This document shows positions 33,607 to 41,865 of a stretch of DNA of 54,727 nucleotides, one piece after another. The stretch spans positions 1 through 54,727 of the forward strand of contig CABVRV010000016.1 in assembly GCA_902500755.1 (NCBI GenBank). The letters run 5' to 3'. Made by a program: the position numbers and the translations under genes. Origin of the DNA: an uncultured Nitrospira sp. Its GTDB lineage: Bacteria; Nitrospirota; Nitrospiria; Nitrospirales; Nitrospiraceae. How positions within the stretch are numbered: position 1 is the first letter of the stretch; every line of letters begins with the position of its first letter. The notes under the pieces are model-generated. The model ran no database searches and was not told the DNA's origin. It saw only the letters and a program-made list of their open reading frames with translations.

Positions 33607-33893
33607 AGGGAAGCTCGACGACGATGATCTACGAACAGGTTCTCGATGCTCATTGCTGCAAGGAAACAGTATAGCGGCTTTCGCTGAGGACCGTCGAGAT
33701 TCCGTTGCGTCATTGAGAAACGGTACCCTCCAAGGACAGTAAAGCCGGTCTCGGCGATACGAGTCAGTATTCGTTGCTCATCTTCCTTAGATTCGCAAAA
33801 AAATTCACCGAGAATAGCCTCCGCCGATCGCTTGTTTGTCCGGGAATCCACTAGCTATCCTGATCTCTGAGCAGGAGGAGGGATGAGGTGGCC

Positions 33894-34109
33894 ATGTTCA
33901 GCCGTAGTCTGCCATTTCGTGGGTTGTCAATCGTAAGCACCGTTATGGGTTGGGTAGCTGCTGGATACCCGTCAGCTGCTGAACGTTCTCAACAGAATGT
34001 TCAGTGGCTCAAGGCCTACGAGGAGAGTTCAGAGAAATCGGCTGGCCTGATTGCTTGCCGCTCTGTGATTTTATCTGGGCTGAGGGTCCAACCGGCGGGG
34101 GCGAGGTGA
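33894..34109 (+). CDS. Doubtful small exported ORF, possibly a gene remnant
   Basis: 71 residues. AGGAGGAGGG lies 10-20 bases upstream of the ATG, and the first 31 residues resemble a signal peptide (GLSIVSTVMGWVAAGYPSAA). The last third runs antisense into the ompA-like gene, which is unlikely for a real product. It may be the 5' stub of a truncated exported protein gene. No family recognised. Confidence 0.25.
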   Translation: MFSRSLPFRGLSIVSTVMGWVAAGYPSAAERSQQNVQWLKAYEESSEKSAGLIACRSVILSGLRVQPAGAR

Positions 34110-35385
34110 TCACAATCTCTACTCGGCGGTTCTTGCTACGGCCTTTATTAGTCTCATTGGTTGCGATAGGTCTCGTATCGGCGTATCCAACGGCTTTGAC
34201 TCGATCGACCTCGACCCCGCCGTTGATCAATGCCTGACTGGCATGTTCGGCGCGTGCCCGAGAGAGTTCACCATTATCCTGAAATGTTCTTCGCGGGTCA
34301 TTTCTGACCGGGGTACTATCCGTATGGCCGGCCACCTCAATGCTCTGATAGTTGAACTTTTGCACGATTGTTCCGATCTGTTCAAGTAACCAGGTGCCTT
34401 CCTGAGTGATGGTAGCCTCACCCGGGGCAAACAATCCCCCACTGGCCAACGTGAGTGTCAGCGTGTTTCCCCGCTGTTCTAAAGCCACACTTCCTTTCTT
34501 GATTTGATCCCCGAGTGTGTTGGAAAGAGTTTCGCCGACCTTGATGAGATCATTCTTGGGAGGTTCGGAGCTTTCCGTGCGGGTAGGTTTGTGTGGGAGC
34601 AGGTTTGTCACGGATAGATTTTGGTCGGGTGGTAGGTCAGTAGACGGGCTATTGTCGACAGAGGTGGCTTCTGGCGCACGAGCGGTATCGTCTTGCTTGG
34701 CCAATTTGCGTTCGAGGTCCGCGAGCGATTGTTTCGCACGCGCCAGCTCTTCGGTACGAGCCGTGAGCTGTGGGGTCAATGCCTCGAACTTTTGAGTGAC
34801 TTGTTGAAGGTTGTCCTTGATCCTTGTGAGTTCTTGTTCTTTTCCCGCCAGCTGTTGTTCTAACTCGGCGACCCGGTTGTTGGCCTGAGTTATTTGCTCC
34901 GTTTGAGCAGCTAGGTCACCTTTGAGTTTGGAGCCTTCATCGACGGTGGACCGAAGCACGGCTATTTCTTGATCTTTTGCGCCGAGCCGCTGTTCAAGTT
35001 CACCAATTCGACGTTTTGCATGCTCAAGATTGCTGATGGCAAGTTGTCGCTCCAGCTCGTCGATTTGCTGCTTGGCTTCCTGAAGGCTGCTTCTCAGCGC
35101 ACTTAATTCTTGGGATGCCTGGCCCTGTGAATTACCTTGGTCATGGAGAGTATTGAGCTCCTGTTCTTTTAGGGTGAGCGGCTTCTGCTTTCCCCCCTTC
35201 GTGGTCTGCATCGGGGACGTCGTCTTCTTGTGAGAGGACGAATCCTCGCGAACAGGATAGGCATGGACAGCAACCTGTGCGCCTGTCGGGATGTTGCCTG
35301 TCGCTTGAAAGACGGCAGCTATGCCTGGGGTATTTCCAAACAACAGGGTGACGGTCGATAGAAAGGCTAGAGCTGGTACATTCAT
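34009..35385 (-). CDS. OmpA-family protein with long coiled coil
   Basis: About 458 residues. Signal peptide (1-24, PALAFLSTVTLLFGNTPGIAA), a long coiled coil (about 90-235, repeated LEQQL/LERQL heptads), a Pro/Ser linker, then a C-terminal OmpA peptidoglycan-binding domain: SIEVAGHTDSTPVRN, LSRARAEHASQALINGGV, VGYADTRPIATN, GRSKNRRVEIVI. It should bridge the outer region of the periplasm and the cell wall; MotB- or PomB-like architecture but with no transmembrane helix after the signal. GAGG before the ATG at 35385 decides the start. Confidence 0.9.
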   Translation of the reverse strand: MNVPALAFLSTVTLLFGNTPGIAAVFQATGNIPTGAQVAVHAYPVREDSSSHKKTTSPMQTTKGGKQKPLTLKEQELNTLHDQGNSQGQASQELSALRSSLQEAKQQIDELERQLAISNLEHAKRRIGELEQRLGAKDQEIAVLRSTVDEGSKLKGDLAAQTEQITQANNRVAELEQQLAGKEQELTRIKDNLQQVTQKFEALTPQLTARTEELARAKQSLADLERKLAKQDDTARAPEATSVDNSPSTDLPPDQNLSVTNLLPHKPTRTESSEPPKNDLIKVGETLSNTLGDQIKKGSVALEQRGNTLTLTLASGGLFAPGEATITQEGTWLLEQIGTIVQKFNYQSIEVAGHTDSTPVRNDPRRTFQDNGELSRARAEHASQALINGGVEVDRVKAVGYADTRPIATNETNKGRSKNRRVEIVITSPPPVGPSAQIKSQSGKQSGQPISLNSPRRP

Positions 35386-35586
35386 GGTAGGCCTCACTCT
35401 CTGCTTAGTCGAATGTCAGGAAGAGTGAAATGGTATCTCTTTCCGGATTCACTTTGCAATTCCATGGTATGGGGTAGATCATCCTGCCATGTCAATGTCT
35501 TACGCATCTAACAGGTTGCGGAAAAACTCATTTTGACTCCTGTTTTGCAACAGGCATAGAGATCCGAGACGGTACTAGCGCATCAC

Positions 35587-35711
35587 GCAGGATGCTCAAA
35601 AAGGCACGTCCAGCAAGGCCGCAGCGAGCGAAGAGGCGAGGCGTACGCTTCGGTACGTTGAGCCTCTGAGCAATGCGAGAACGCCGCTGGCGGACTTTTT
35701 CAGCATCCTGC
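35587..35711. repeat. 125-bp palindromic repeat, REP/MITE-like
   Basis: The ends GCAGGATGCTCAAAAAG (35587-35603) and CTTTTTCAGCATCCTGC (35695-35711) are inverted repeats with one mismatch. Inside, GTCCAGC/GCTGGCGGAC and a hairpin CGTACGCTTCGGTACG (35642-35657) extend the dyad. I recall very similar repeats scattered in Nitrospira genomes. The last base overlaps the stop of the lipoprotein gene. It might act as a terminator for converging or downstream transcription. Confidence 0.75.
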
Positions 35712-36037
35712 TAATCAACAGGGTACAGTGAATCTCTGGAGAAGACCCGCTTCTCTCGTTCAGTGACGCTGCCGGAACACCGATAGCCTTCACGAGCAAA
35801 GAATGGAAAGAAGAACATGAGGGAATTGGAGTCTACTTCCACGTCATTGGGGTTCAACCGCATGTTCCTCTCGCGTGCTTCCAGCTTCAGGTTGAGCAAA
35901 CAACCCTCTTTAGAGTACCCGCTTGCGGTCACCTTGCCTGGTTGGCTTGGGTCTCCTGCGGATTTCCTTGTCTGTGACGTGCAGGCAAAGAGGAACAGCG
36001 AAAGGACGACACCTAGCCCTATGGAATGGATCTTCAT
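35711..36037 (-). CDS. Small lipoprotein
   Basis: 108 residues. The signal peptide ends in LFLFACTS, lipobox Cys19 from the ATG at 36037. The mature part is short and polar: SKEGCLLNLKLEARERNMRLNPNDVEVDSNSLMFFFPFFAREGYRCSGSV, split here into overlapping hydrophobic and charged strands with two more cysteines. No family recognised. It probably sits in the outer membrane. The 3' end abuts the palindromic repeat. Confidence 0.72.
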   Translation of the reverse strand: MKIHSIGLGVVLSLFLFACTSQTRKSAGDPSQPGKVTASGYSKEGCLLNLKLEARERNMRLNPNDVEVDSNSLMFFFPFFAREGYRCSGSVTEREKRVFSRDSLYPVD

Positions 36038-36669
36038 CGTGAGCTCGATCAATCGACCGCGTACATCATCTGGCCGATGTTTGAACGGATTTCACAAGGA
36101 GCGAGACTTACGCTGATGCCGAAACCGAACAGTCTCTCAGTTCACATTGTTGGTTCAAGCCCAAAGAAGCCATGCGATTGTCCAGGAAACGCAGGGAAGG
36201 TGTCAACGGAAGAAAGCATCAACATTCGGTGGAACTCTCGCGCTTGTTCGGGGCACTTGAGGCGCGTTCATGATGCGGCGTGATGCCGTCCCCACGATCT
36301 GTGGATAACTATGTGAATAACTCGCGTTTTTAGATAGTTGGTGCTCCAATGACGTATCTATTCATCAAATTGCCTATTTTTTAGGCGTCCGCACTCTGAT
36401 CATGGAGCCACAACTAATAGTGGTCTGCGTGATTATCCAAAACAGTTTCACACATTTCTAGCGGTACGTCCTTAGAGCCGGGTAACTCACCATTGAGGCA
36501 TGGTTCCCAATGCAACCATTCGGAACGCTATCCACAGGATCACAGGTATTCTGGGGATCTATAGCCGATTTTGCAGGCCTGGACGGTGTTTCTGATCTGT
36601 CAAGAGCCGGTCGGTAAAGAGAGTTGCTTGATGGATACAAGCGGCAGGGCCAAATGGCCGACACCTGCG
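36038..36669. other. Intergenic region without a recognised gene
   Basis: 632 bases upstream of the small lipoprotein. AT-richer than its surroundings. GCCTA-TTTTT-TAGGC (36373-36387) can form a small hairpin. I see no promoter strong enough to name and no ORF I would defend. Confidence 0.4.
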
Positions 36670-36846
36670 TTACTTTTTTCGGTAGACATTGAGCCCGATT
36701 TTCTCGTGTCGATTTGGAATGGTCACGTTTCCTTCTGTCGAGGCAATGATAATCGTCTTGCCCGTTGAGGATGGACCGAACTCCATTGACAGGTCCACAC
36801 GAATCGTCAGCATGGTTCCTTCGACAATCATCTCGACATTTTTCAT
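36670..36846 (-). CDS. Small conserved hypothetical protein
   Basis: 58 residues, starting MKNVEMIVEGTMLTIRVDLS and ending IGLNVYRKK. The pattern FGPSSTGKTIIIASTEGNV is the core; it is a compact beta-rich domain that I associate with conserved small proteins of unknown function. AAAGGAG lies upstream of the ATG, overlapping the stop region of the preceding gene, 23 bases away, so the two are an operon. No membrane or signal segment. Confidence 0.65.
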   Translation of the reverse strand: MKNVEMIVEGTMLTIRVDLSMEFGPSSTGKTIIIASTEGNVTIPNRHEKIGLNVYRKK

Positions 36847-36869
36847 GATGGCGTCGCTTCTCCTTTCGT

Positions 36870-37514
36870 TTATCGCCCCGCTACCGGTGGGGCCGTCACA
36901 TCGGTGCGGTTCCAGGTCATCAAAATCAGCACGGTATACTGATTGTAATACGCTCGTCCGACCAGTTTAGGACTTGAACCGAGAAACTCGCCGGTCCGAT
37001 TGTCGTAGACATCCAGATGCAGCCGCGCATAGCCGCTCTGGCTCTGTTGCTTGTAGACGACAAGTTCAGGGAGTGAGAAGGGGATCAACACGCTCTGGAC
37101 CGGCGGCATCCCAAAAAATACACTGCCTTGCATGGTTCCGAATGATTCCGCCATCACGCGAACCAAGTAAGGGGATTCCGTATCACGGGCGGAGACACGA
37201 TAACCTCTTCGCCCCAATTCAGCGGCCACGATATCCCGAACGTAAAAAATATCGCGCGATGGACGATCGATCGCGCCGAGATCCGCATTCGTCATGCGGA
37301 GCCGCGACCGATCACTCTCGAGCCCCGTCGCATCCACGTCCACATTGACGCCTTCCGGTAATTGGACCTTGAGATTGACGAGGGCTTGCTCGACCGCCTG
37401 TGTCAACAGGACTTGCTCCACCGCCGTCCGGGGTGTGCGCGACACCTCCTGCTCAAGGGCGCACCCCATGAGCAACGCCGTCACGATCGAGGAAAGAATA
37501 AATGAAGCCTTCAT
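36870..37514 (-). CDS. Lipoprotein, DUF6655-like
   Basis: About 214 residues. Signal peptide with lipobox ALLMGCAL (Cys about 18 from the ATG at 37514). Mature part: RTAVEQVLLTQAVEQALVNL, then a beta-rich domain (VNVDVDATGLE, YVRDIVAAELGRRGYRVS, PYLVRVMAES), and the tail YARLHLDVYDNRTGEFLGSSP. I tentatively associate this with a family of unknown-function lipoproteins (DUF6655). Resembles accessory assembly lipoproteins. It is followed by the 58-residue gene. Confidence 0.72.
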   Translation of the reverse strand: MKASFILSSIVTALLMGCALEQEVSRTPRTAVEQVLLTQAVEQALVNLKVQLPEGVNVDVDATGLESDRSRLRMTNADLGAIDRPSRDIFYVRDIVAAELGRRGYRVSARDTESPYLVRVMAESFGTMQGSVFFGMPPVQSVLIPFSLPELVVYKQQSQSGYARLHLDVYDNRTGEFLGSSPKLVGRAYYNQYTVLILMTWNRTDVTAPPVAGR

Positions 37515-37649
37515 GAAGTCAGACCACCAGTCCACCACCGATCTAGGGATGCTAGTCGTGTTCATCGGGGAATGCAATCGAAGCTGCCGGAACCTACAAA
37601 TGATCTGGAGATGGGATCAAGCCCATTTTTCACCTGCGATGCCACGCGT

Positions 37650-38273
37650 CTATTTACGCGGCGCTAACGTGACGGTATTCGTCTGGCGTTTGTTGGTGCG
37701 AATGTCTAGTATGCTCAGCACGACGTCACGCGGTTGTGAACCCCATGCCTCGAACGTGATGTGGAGGGCTGCTTTTCCTTCGTCGCGGGGTACGAACAAG
37801 CTTTCTCCGGTTTGGATATCGTAGGCCTTTACTCGCCGGTAGCCGCTGGCTGGGAGGTAGTCGTAGGCGAGCGTTCGGCTATCGGCTGACCAATGGAATG
37901 TCAGCACGTCTCCTTCCGTGATGACGTCAATCTCCCGTACCGCCAGCGCAGCGAGATCCAGAACGCCGACGAACGTGTGGTGGTCTTCCGTGGAGAATAC
38001 GGCGTGTCGCCTATCTGGCGAAAGAAGAACTTGGGCAAATCGTTGCGGACGGAAAAAAAGGCCAGGAGCGATCGTCGATTCGGCTGGTAGGTTCTGAAGT
38101 GTAAATTGAGAAAGCGCTGACTTGTTGTGTAGTGTGACAAGAAGCGCCCGCCGGTCGGGTGCAAGTTGAATGGATGGGTATGATGGAATGCCCTGCGTGG
38201 CGCAGGCCAGAAGAATACCACTGATGGCCAGAATGCACAGCGTGAGTCCATTGCGTTGCCGGTTACCAGACAC
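37650..38273 (-). CDS. Lipoprotein with beta-propeller-like repeats
   Basis: About 207 residues. A membrane-length leader ends in a lipobox (ISGILLACAT). The rest has YPSIQLAPDRRALLVTLHN, QVLLSPDRRHAVFSTEDHHT, and FHWSADSRTLAYDY, strands of the TolB/WD type ('SPDGR' repeats), followed by GYRRVKAYDIQTGESLFVPRD. Function unknown. The start is not certain: a GTG at 38273 sits 13 bases after the upstream amidase stop; ATGs at 38339 or 38363 would overlap that gene. Confidence 0.65.
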   Translation of the reverse strand: MSGNRQRNGLTLCILAISGILLACATQGIPSYPSIQLAPDRRALLVTLHNKSALSQFTLQNLPAESTIAPGLFFRPQRFAQVLLSPDRRHAVFSTEDHHTFVGVLDLAALAVREIDVITEGDVLTFHWSADSRTLAYDYLPASGYRRVKAYDIQTGESLFVPRDEGKAALHITFEAWGSQPRDVVLSILDIRTNKRQTNTVTLAPRK

Positions 38274-38286
38274 GGGATACTGTCTC

Positions 38287-39027
38287 TCAGAGCCCCGGAA
38301 TCGGCTGTTCCGTCGCGCCGGCCCAGAAGTAGTTGCCATCTGAATCTTTGTACCAATGGGCATTGCCGTTCACGGTCAGTCCGTTGCTGGTCCAGCCTTG
38401 ATACTGCAGTTTCTTCCCTCGCTTGATCGTGCGGACAACAGGAACGGTAGTTGTCGGTGCCTGTCTGCGAATATTCACATCGACGCGAGTCTTCACAATG
38501 CCGGGTTTCTTGACGAAATTGAACGTGGCCGAATCCTGTTGGAGCTCCTTGACCATGTCGATGAGTTGGTCGAGATCCACTTCGAAACCAGGACAGGTCT
38601 TGTCGGAACGAATCTCTCGATGGCCGATGATATGATCCCGATCACAAGGGATTGACCATCGTCGACAAATCTCATCGATCAACCTGGCGCTGGCCTCGTA
38701 CAGCGCGTCCGGCCAAGGCGTATCCGCTCGTCCTTCATGCTCGATGCCGATCGTATACCAATTCGGATTCACATCAGGCTTCAACAGTCGCCAAGTGGGG
38801 GAGACGAGACGTCCGGCGTGCCAAGCTGTATCGCTTTCGCCGACGTACTGATGAATCTCACCCTGTTTCCCAATTCCATAGTGAGCTGACACGCCAGACT
38901 CTTCGTTCTTAAACCAGGCATCGGTGCCCTTGAGCGTACCTTCCATGATGTGAATGACGATCGCCTCAGGCCTGTACCCTTCACGGCCTTTGTCTTTGTT
39001 TGGGCTCCCGATCCACTGAATAGCCAT
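38287..39027 (-). CDS. N-acetylmuramoyl-L-alanine amidase with SH3-like domain
   Basis: 246 residues. An Amidase_2 domain (about 20-160) with zinc ligands in IVIHIMEGTL and HAG/IGHREIRSDKTCPGF, and the catalytic IGIEHEGR. A C-terminal SH3-like domain (about 180-240) has LQYQGWTSNGLTVNGNAHWYKD. It cleaves the amide bond between peptide and sugar in peptidoglycan. No signal peptide is apparent, so it may be cytosolic, phage-derived or released by another route. ATG at 39027 follows GGGAGGAT. Confidence 0.88.
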   Translation of the reverse strand: MAIQWIGSPNKDKGREGYRPEAIVIHIMEGTLKGTDAWFKNEESGVSAHYGIGKQGEIHQYVGESDTAWHAGRLVSPTWRLLKPDVNPNWYTIGIEHEGRADTPWPDALYEASARLIDEICRRWSIPCDRDHIIGHREIRSDKTCPGFEVDLDQLIDMVKELQQDSATFNFVKKPGIVKTRVDVNIRRQAPTTTVPVVRTIKRGKKLQYQGWTSNGLTVNGNAHWYKDSDGNYFWAGATEQPIPGL

Positions 39028-39064
39028 CAGTATCCTCCCTGAAAGTTTCTACATTCATCCAAAT

Positions 39065-40036
39065 CTAGAGGTCTATGTCAATCCACGCAGGGTCGTGGTC
39101 GCTGCCGTCTCCGGCGTGTTTCGTGCGTCGGTCAATTGTAGGATTTGAGAATCTCCCGGCCAGAGACGGGCTGACCCAGATGTGATCGAAGAGCTCATAA
39201 CGAGGAAACTCTTGTCCTGATGGGTTAAAGCGATGTGTCCATGCCTTTGATTGGGGACCAGGACCCTGCCCCGGGGTCTCTGCTTTCGCGGGCCTCGTTT
39301 CTGAAGGGCTTTCAAGCGCGTTGACAAGAGGGTGATTGTCCACCGTTAACATCGGCGCAAGAAATTCAGAGCCTGGTGGGTCGTTCATATCTCCCACTAA
39401 TACAAATCGACTATTGGGTCGTTCCATTCGACTCAAGATGCGTGAAATCGTCTCCGCCTGTCGTTTGCGCCGATTGTTGGCATCGATGGCGCCCTGCACC
39501 GGGTCTTCCTCAGCGGAAACAAAGTGGCTCTTCAAATGGGTGTTGTAGATCGTGAAGAGTTTGTTGCCGTTGTTGTCTATGATCTCTACTTGAAGGAGAT
39601 CTCGACTGAAGATGCGGCGATTGGGCACATCCGGATGAACAGCCGTTTGGTGAGAAATAATGGTCCCGATCGGAAACTTCGAGAGGATCCCCACATCGAT
39701 GAGTCGCGAATCGTTGCCCTCAACGAGGGCGATATGTGGGTAGAGATTCCCGAGATGCTCCCGGTTGAACTGCTTGAGGACTTCGACATGTTCAACTTCT
39801 TGGACAGCGAGAACATCAGCGTTCATGACCTCTTTGATTCGCCGGGCAATCTCGTGCGTCTCAGTTGAATCCTTGGCCCGCACCAAGCGCCCCATAAACG
39901 TGCGCGCTGTGAATTGGTTCTGGTCAAACGTGAGTGTAATGCCACCCGTCCCTTCGCCGGGAATAGCACTGACCTCTCCTTGAAAATTGAAACGCGAAAA
40001 GAGGTTGTTGAGATTAAAGGTTGCCACCCTCACCAT
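39065..40036 (-). CDS. Endonuclease/exonuclease/phosphatase family protein
   Basis: 323 residues, one EEP domain. VRVATFNLNNLFSRF at the start, VLAVQEVEHVEVL with the metal Glu, IYNTHLKSH with the catalytic Asn/His, RFVLVGDMNDPPGSEFL, and SDHDPAWIDIDL at the C-terminus with the terminal catalytic Asp-His. Probably a DNase or phosphodiesterase; no signal peptide. GGAGG seven bases before the second of two adjacent ATGs (40036) favours that start. A tandem palindrome lies about 200 bases upstream. Confidence 0.88.
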   Translation of the reverse strand: MVRVATFNLNNLFSRFNFQGEVSAIPGEGTGGITLTFDQNQFTARTFMGRLVRAKDSTETHEIARRIKEVMNADVLAVQEVEHVEVLKQFNREHLGNLYPHIALVEGNDSRLIDVGILSKFPIGTIISHQTAVHPDVPNRRIFSRDLLQVEIIDNNGNKLFTIYNTHLKSHFVSAEEDPVQGAIDANNRRKRQAETISRILSRMERPNSRFVLVGDMNDPPGSEFLAPMLTVDNHPLVNALESPSETRPAKAETPGQGPGPQSKAWTHRFNPSGQEFPRYELFDHIWVSPSLAGRFSNPTIDRRTKHAGDGSDHDPAWIDIDL

Positions 40037-40239
40037 CATAGTTCCTCCATCTCATAGGCTTGTTGAATTGCTCCTAGAAAAGACTCCCGGCCACTCTCTT
40101 TGTCCCGACTCTCGAGTGGCTCCTGATGCAGACTATTAAGACAGTTCACACTGCAAATCGATATGCAATGAGAGGACCTACTCACAGTCCTTTTCCTCTG
40201 TTGATCTACAGAGTTCTGCTACTGGCTGTCTCTAAGGTG

Positions 40240-40282
40240 CTGTATCTAGACTGATACGGCTTGAATCTCATTCGATACAGTG
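40240..40282. promoter_or_regulatory. Tandem GTATC-N6-GATAC palindromes, copy 1
   Basis: GTATC-TAGACT-GATAC (40242-40257) and GAATC-TCATTC-GATAC (40263-40278) have centres 21 bases apart. The 43-base stretch agrees with 42153-42195 at about 31 positions by hand alignment, including both palindromes and the same spacing. Likely a double operator, or part of a small repeat family. It lies upstream of the EEP nuclease gene. Confidence 0.55.
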
Positions 40283-40375
40283 ACAGCGGGAAGGCGTGTG
40301 GTGTTCTGAGAGGGCTCGGCGCGTCAGAACGAGGAGATCAACATCCGCAATATCTGTCGCTTGTCTGCCTTGCTG

Positions 40376-40669
40376 CTACGCTGCTAATTTCAAGGCAACT
40401 GTTACGCCGGCTTTGGCGCAGAGGCCCACCAGGTAGTCGAGGGACAGCTTGTCCACCTTGTTGCACGCAATCTCGGAGATGCGCGGTTGGACCACGCCAA
40501 GGCGTTTGGCCGCTTGTGCCTGGGTCAATCCTTCGCGGGCCATCCACTTGCGCAGTGCCTCTGCAAGCTCGCAGCGCAGCAGCATCACGGCTGCCTCGTG
40601 TGGAGGAAACCCCAAATCGAGAAACACATTTCCGCTGCCTCGTGTGACACGTACGCGTGCTCGTTTCAT
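40376..40669 (-). CDS. HigA-type XRE antitoxin
   Basis: 97 residues. An XRE helix-turn-helix (ALRKWMAREGLTQAQAAKRLGVVQPRISEIACNK) forms the middle, then LSLDYLVGLCAKAGVTVALKL. ATG at 40669 with GGAGG upstream; it overlaps the toxin stop (ATGA). The toxin-first order is that of higBA. Probable function: neutralises the toxin and represses the promoter at 40998-41026. Longer readings upstream lie in the toxin gene's antisense frame and were rejected. Confidence 0.88.
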   Translation of the reverse strand: MKRARVRVTRGSGNVFLDLGFPPHEAAVMLLRCELAEALRKWMAREGLTQAQAAKRLGVVQPRISEIACNKVDKLSLDYLVGLCAKAGVTVALKLAA

Positions 40670-40989
40670 CATTCCTCCGCAATCAGCTTGTAGCGCCTTG
40701 CTGCCAGATCGATGTCCGCTTTTGCGGTCTCTCGTGTCTTCTTCTGGAACGCGTGCAGGATGTAGACGGCGTCCTCGAACTTTGCCACGTAGATCACGCG
40801 AAATGCGCCGGCTTCGTCCCTCACACGGATTTCGTAAGCGCCAGGTCCGATGTCTGGCATCGGCTTGAAGTCCGACGGCGTGCGCCCGACCTGCACCATG
40901 AAGAGCTCGTGTCCCGCACGTCGTCGCGCCGTTTCCGGGAAGTGTCCCAAATTCTTGCGAGCCGTGCCGACGAAGTACGCGGCCTTCAT
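40669..40989 (-). CDS. HigB/Gp49-type toxin of a HigBA module
   Basis: 106 residues of the RelE/HigB superfamily. FVGTARKNLGHFPETARRRAGHELFMVQVG at the N-terminus, DFKPMPDIGPGAYEIRVRDEAGAFRVIYVAKFEDAVYILHAF as the core (given here in two parts: PDIGPGAYEIRV and RVIYVAKF), then KKTRETAKADIDLAARRY. This matches phage Gp49-like HigB. Expected to cleave mRNA on ribosomes. Directly downstream of a promoter with a palindromic operator. Confidence 0.9.
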   Translation of the reverse strand: MKAAYFVGTARKNLGHFPETARRRAGHELFMVQVGRTPSDFKPMPDIGPGAYEIRVRDEAGAFRVIYVAKFEDAVYILHAFQKKTRETAKADIDLAARRYKLIAEE

Positions 40990-40997
40990 GTGAGATG

Positions 40998-41026
40998 ATT
41001 ATACGAATGTTCGTATTGCGGCACAA
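40998..41026 (-). promoter_or_regulatory. higBA promoter with palindromic operator
   Basis: On the minus strand TTGTGC (-35), a 17-base spacer and TATAAT (-10) end nine bases before the toxin ATG. ATACGAACATTCGTAT (41001-41016), a perfect palindrome, overlaps the -10 box, so an antitoxin bound there would block RNA polymerase. Confidence 0.75.
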
Positions 41027-41145
41027 GGGGAGTTGTTGGCCTATTGTGCTGAGGTCGCTGGTGCAGGAAATCGGCGAGGTGGTCTTGGGTAGATCCTGTT
41101 CGGCGCATCTTGAGATAAAGCATGGTCTACTTTTCTTTCCAACCT

Positions 41146-41742
41146 CTATGACCGTGTCTTTTCATATCCTTCTGCGATCAATGTGTCCGCCACATTCTGT
41201 CCGTTCACAAAGACATCGGCGATGAGGCGATCGTAGACATCTCGGCCGCGTGGCTCGATACGAATCGGGCCGCTACGCAATAACTCTTCCAACCGTTGCT
41301 TGGCTGCCGGGCCTTGTAGCTCACTCATTTCTGGCGTGTCGATCCCGCGAAGTCTGATGCGCTCGCCTCCAACCCGAATGGTATCTCCATCCACCGCACG
41401 GACGTGGAGATCGCTCAGCAGTCTCGTCTCCTGCCGTGACCGGGTTCGAAGCGTGGAAAGCCGGGACTGCTTGTGGGTAGACCCCAGTTTGTACCGTCCT
41501 TTGGGGTAGCGCTGTGGTCGGCTATCCGGCGGACGTGGGTGACGACGTTGTTTGTACGTGGGGAGGCGGTTCGATGGTTCATCATTCGGTGATGGATACC
41601 AACAGAGGTCACATTGCGGTTGAAGGGTTGAACCAAGGTCAGATTTCGGGAGGCGCTCCGCGTAGGCTTCAGGTATGAACGGGGTGAGTCCCATCACGCA
41701 GATAAGCCACAAGGCTAGAATCGTTCGTGGGTGCGGCTTCAT
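41146..41742 (-). CDS. Exported thermonuclease-family (SNase) protein
   Basis: 198 residues from ATG 41742. A signal peptide (about 1-28, ILALWLICVMGLTPFIPEAYA) is followed by a basic, proline-rich linker and a staphylococcal-nuclease domain: VRAVDGDTIRVGGERIRLRGID, TPEMSELQGPAAKQRLEELL, EPRGRDVYDRLIADVFVNGQ. The catalytic Asp, Arg and Glu are in place. Secreted or periplasmic nuclease. Confidence 0.88.
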   Translation of the reverse strand: MKPHPRTILALWLICVMGLTPFIPEAYAERLPKSDLGSTLQPQCDLCWYPSPNDEPSNRLPTYKQRRHPRPPDSRPQRYPKGRYKLGSTHKQSRLSTLRTRSRQETRLLSDLHVRAVDGDTIRVGGERIRLRGIDTPEMSELQGPAAKQRLEELLRSGPIRIEPRGRDVYDRLIADVFVNGQNVADTLIAEGYEKTRS

Positions 41743-41865
41743 GCCCTGTTTGTATACGCAGATGTCGTGCCAGATTTCTGCTCGATTGACAATGTTCAAA
41801 ACGGCATGTTGCAATGCGGTCATATGTTGAGTTGAACTTATGATGCTTCACGGAGGTTTACACGC

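Noticed and set aside
33522-33851. Minus-strand frame overlapping the start of the sensor kinase
   Set aside because: Overlaps the 5' end of the kinase gene and its C-terminal half reads like a shadow; the first third could be something, but I have no support.
36373-36387. GCCTA-TTTTT-TAGGC as a terminator
   Set aside because: Very short stem and the T run is in the loop; not convincing.
40670-41026. Long N-terminal extension of the HigA antitoxin frame
   Set aside because: It runs through the toxin gene in another frame; the antitoxin has a clear ribosome site and ATG at 40669.
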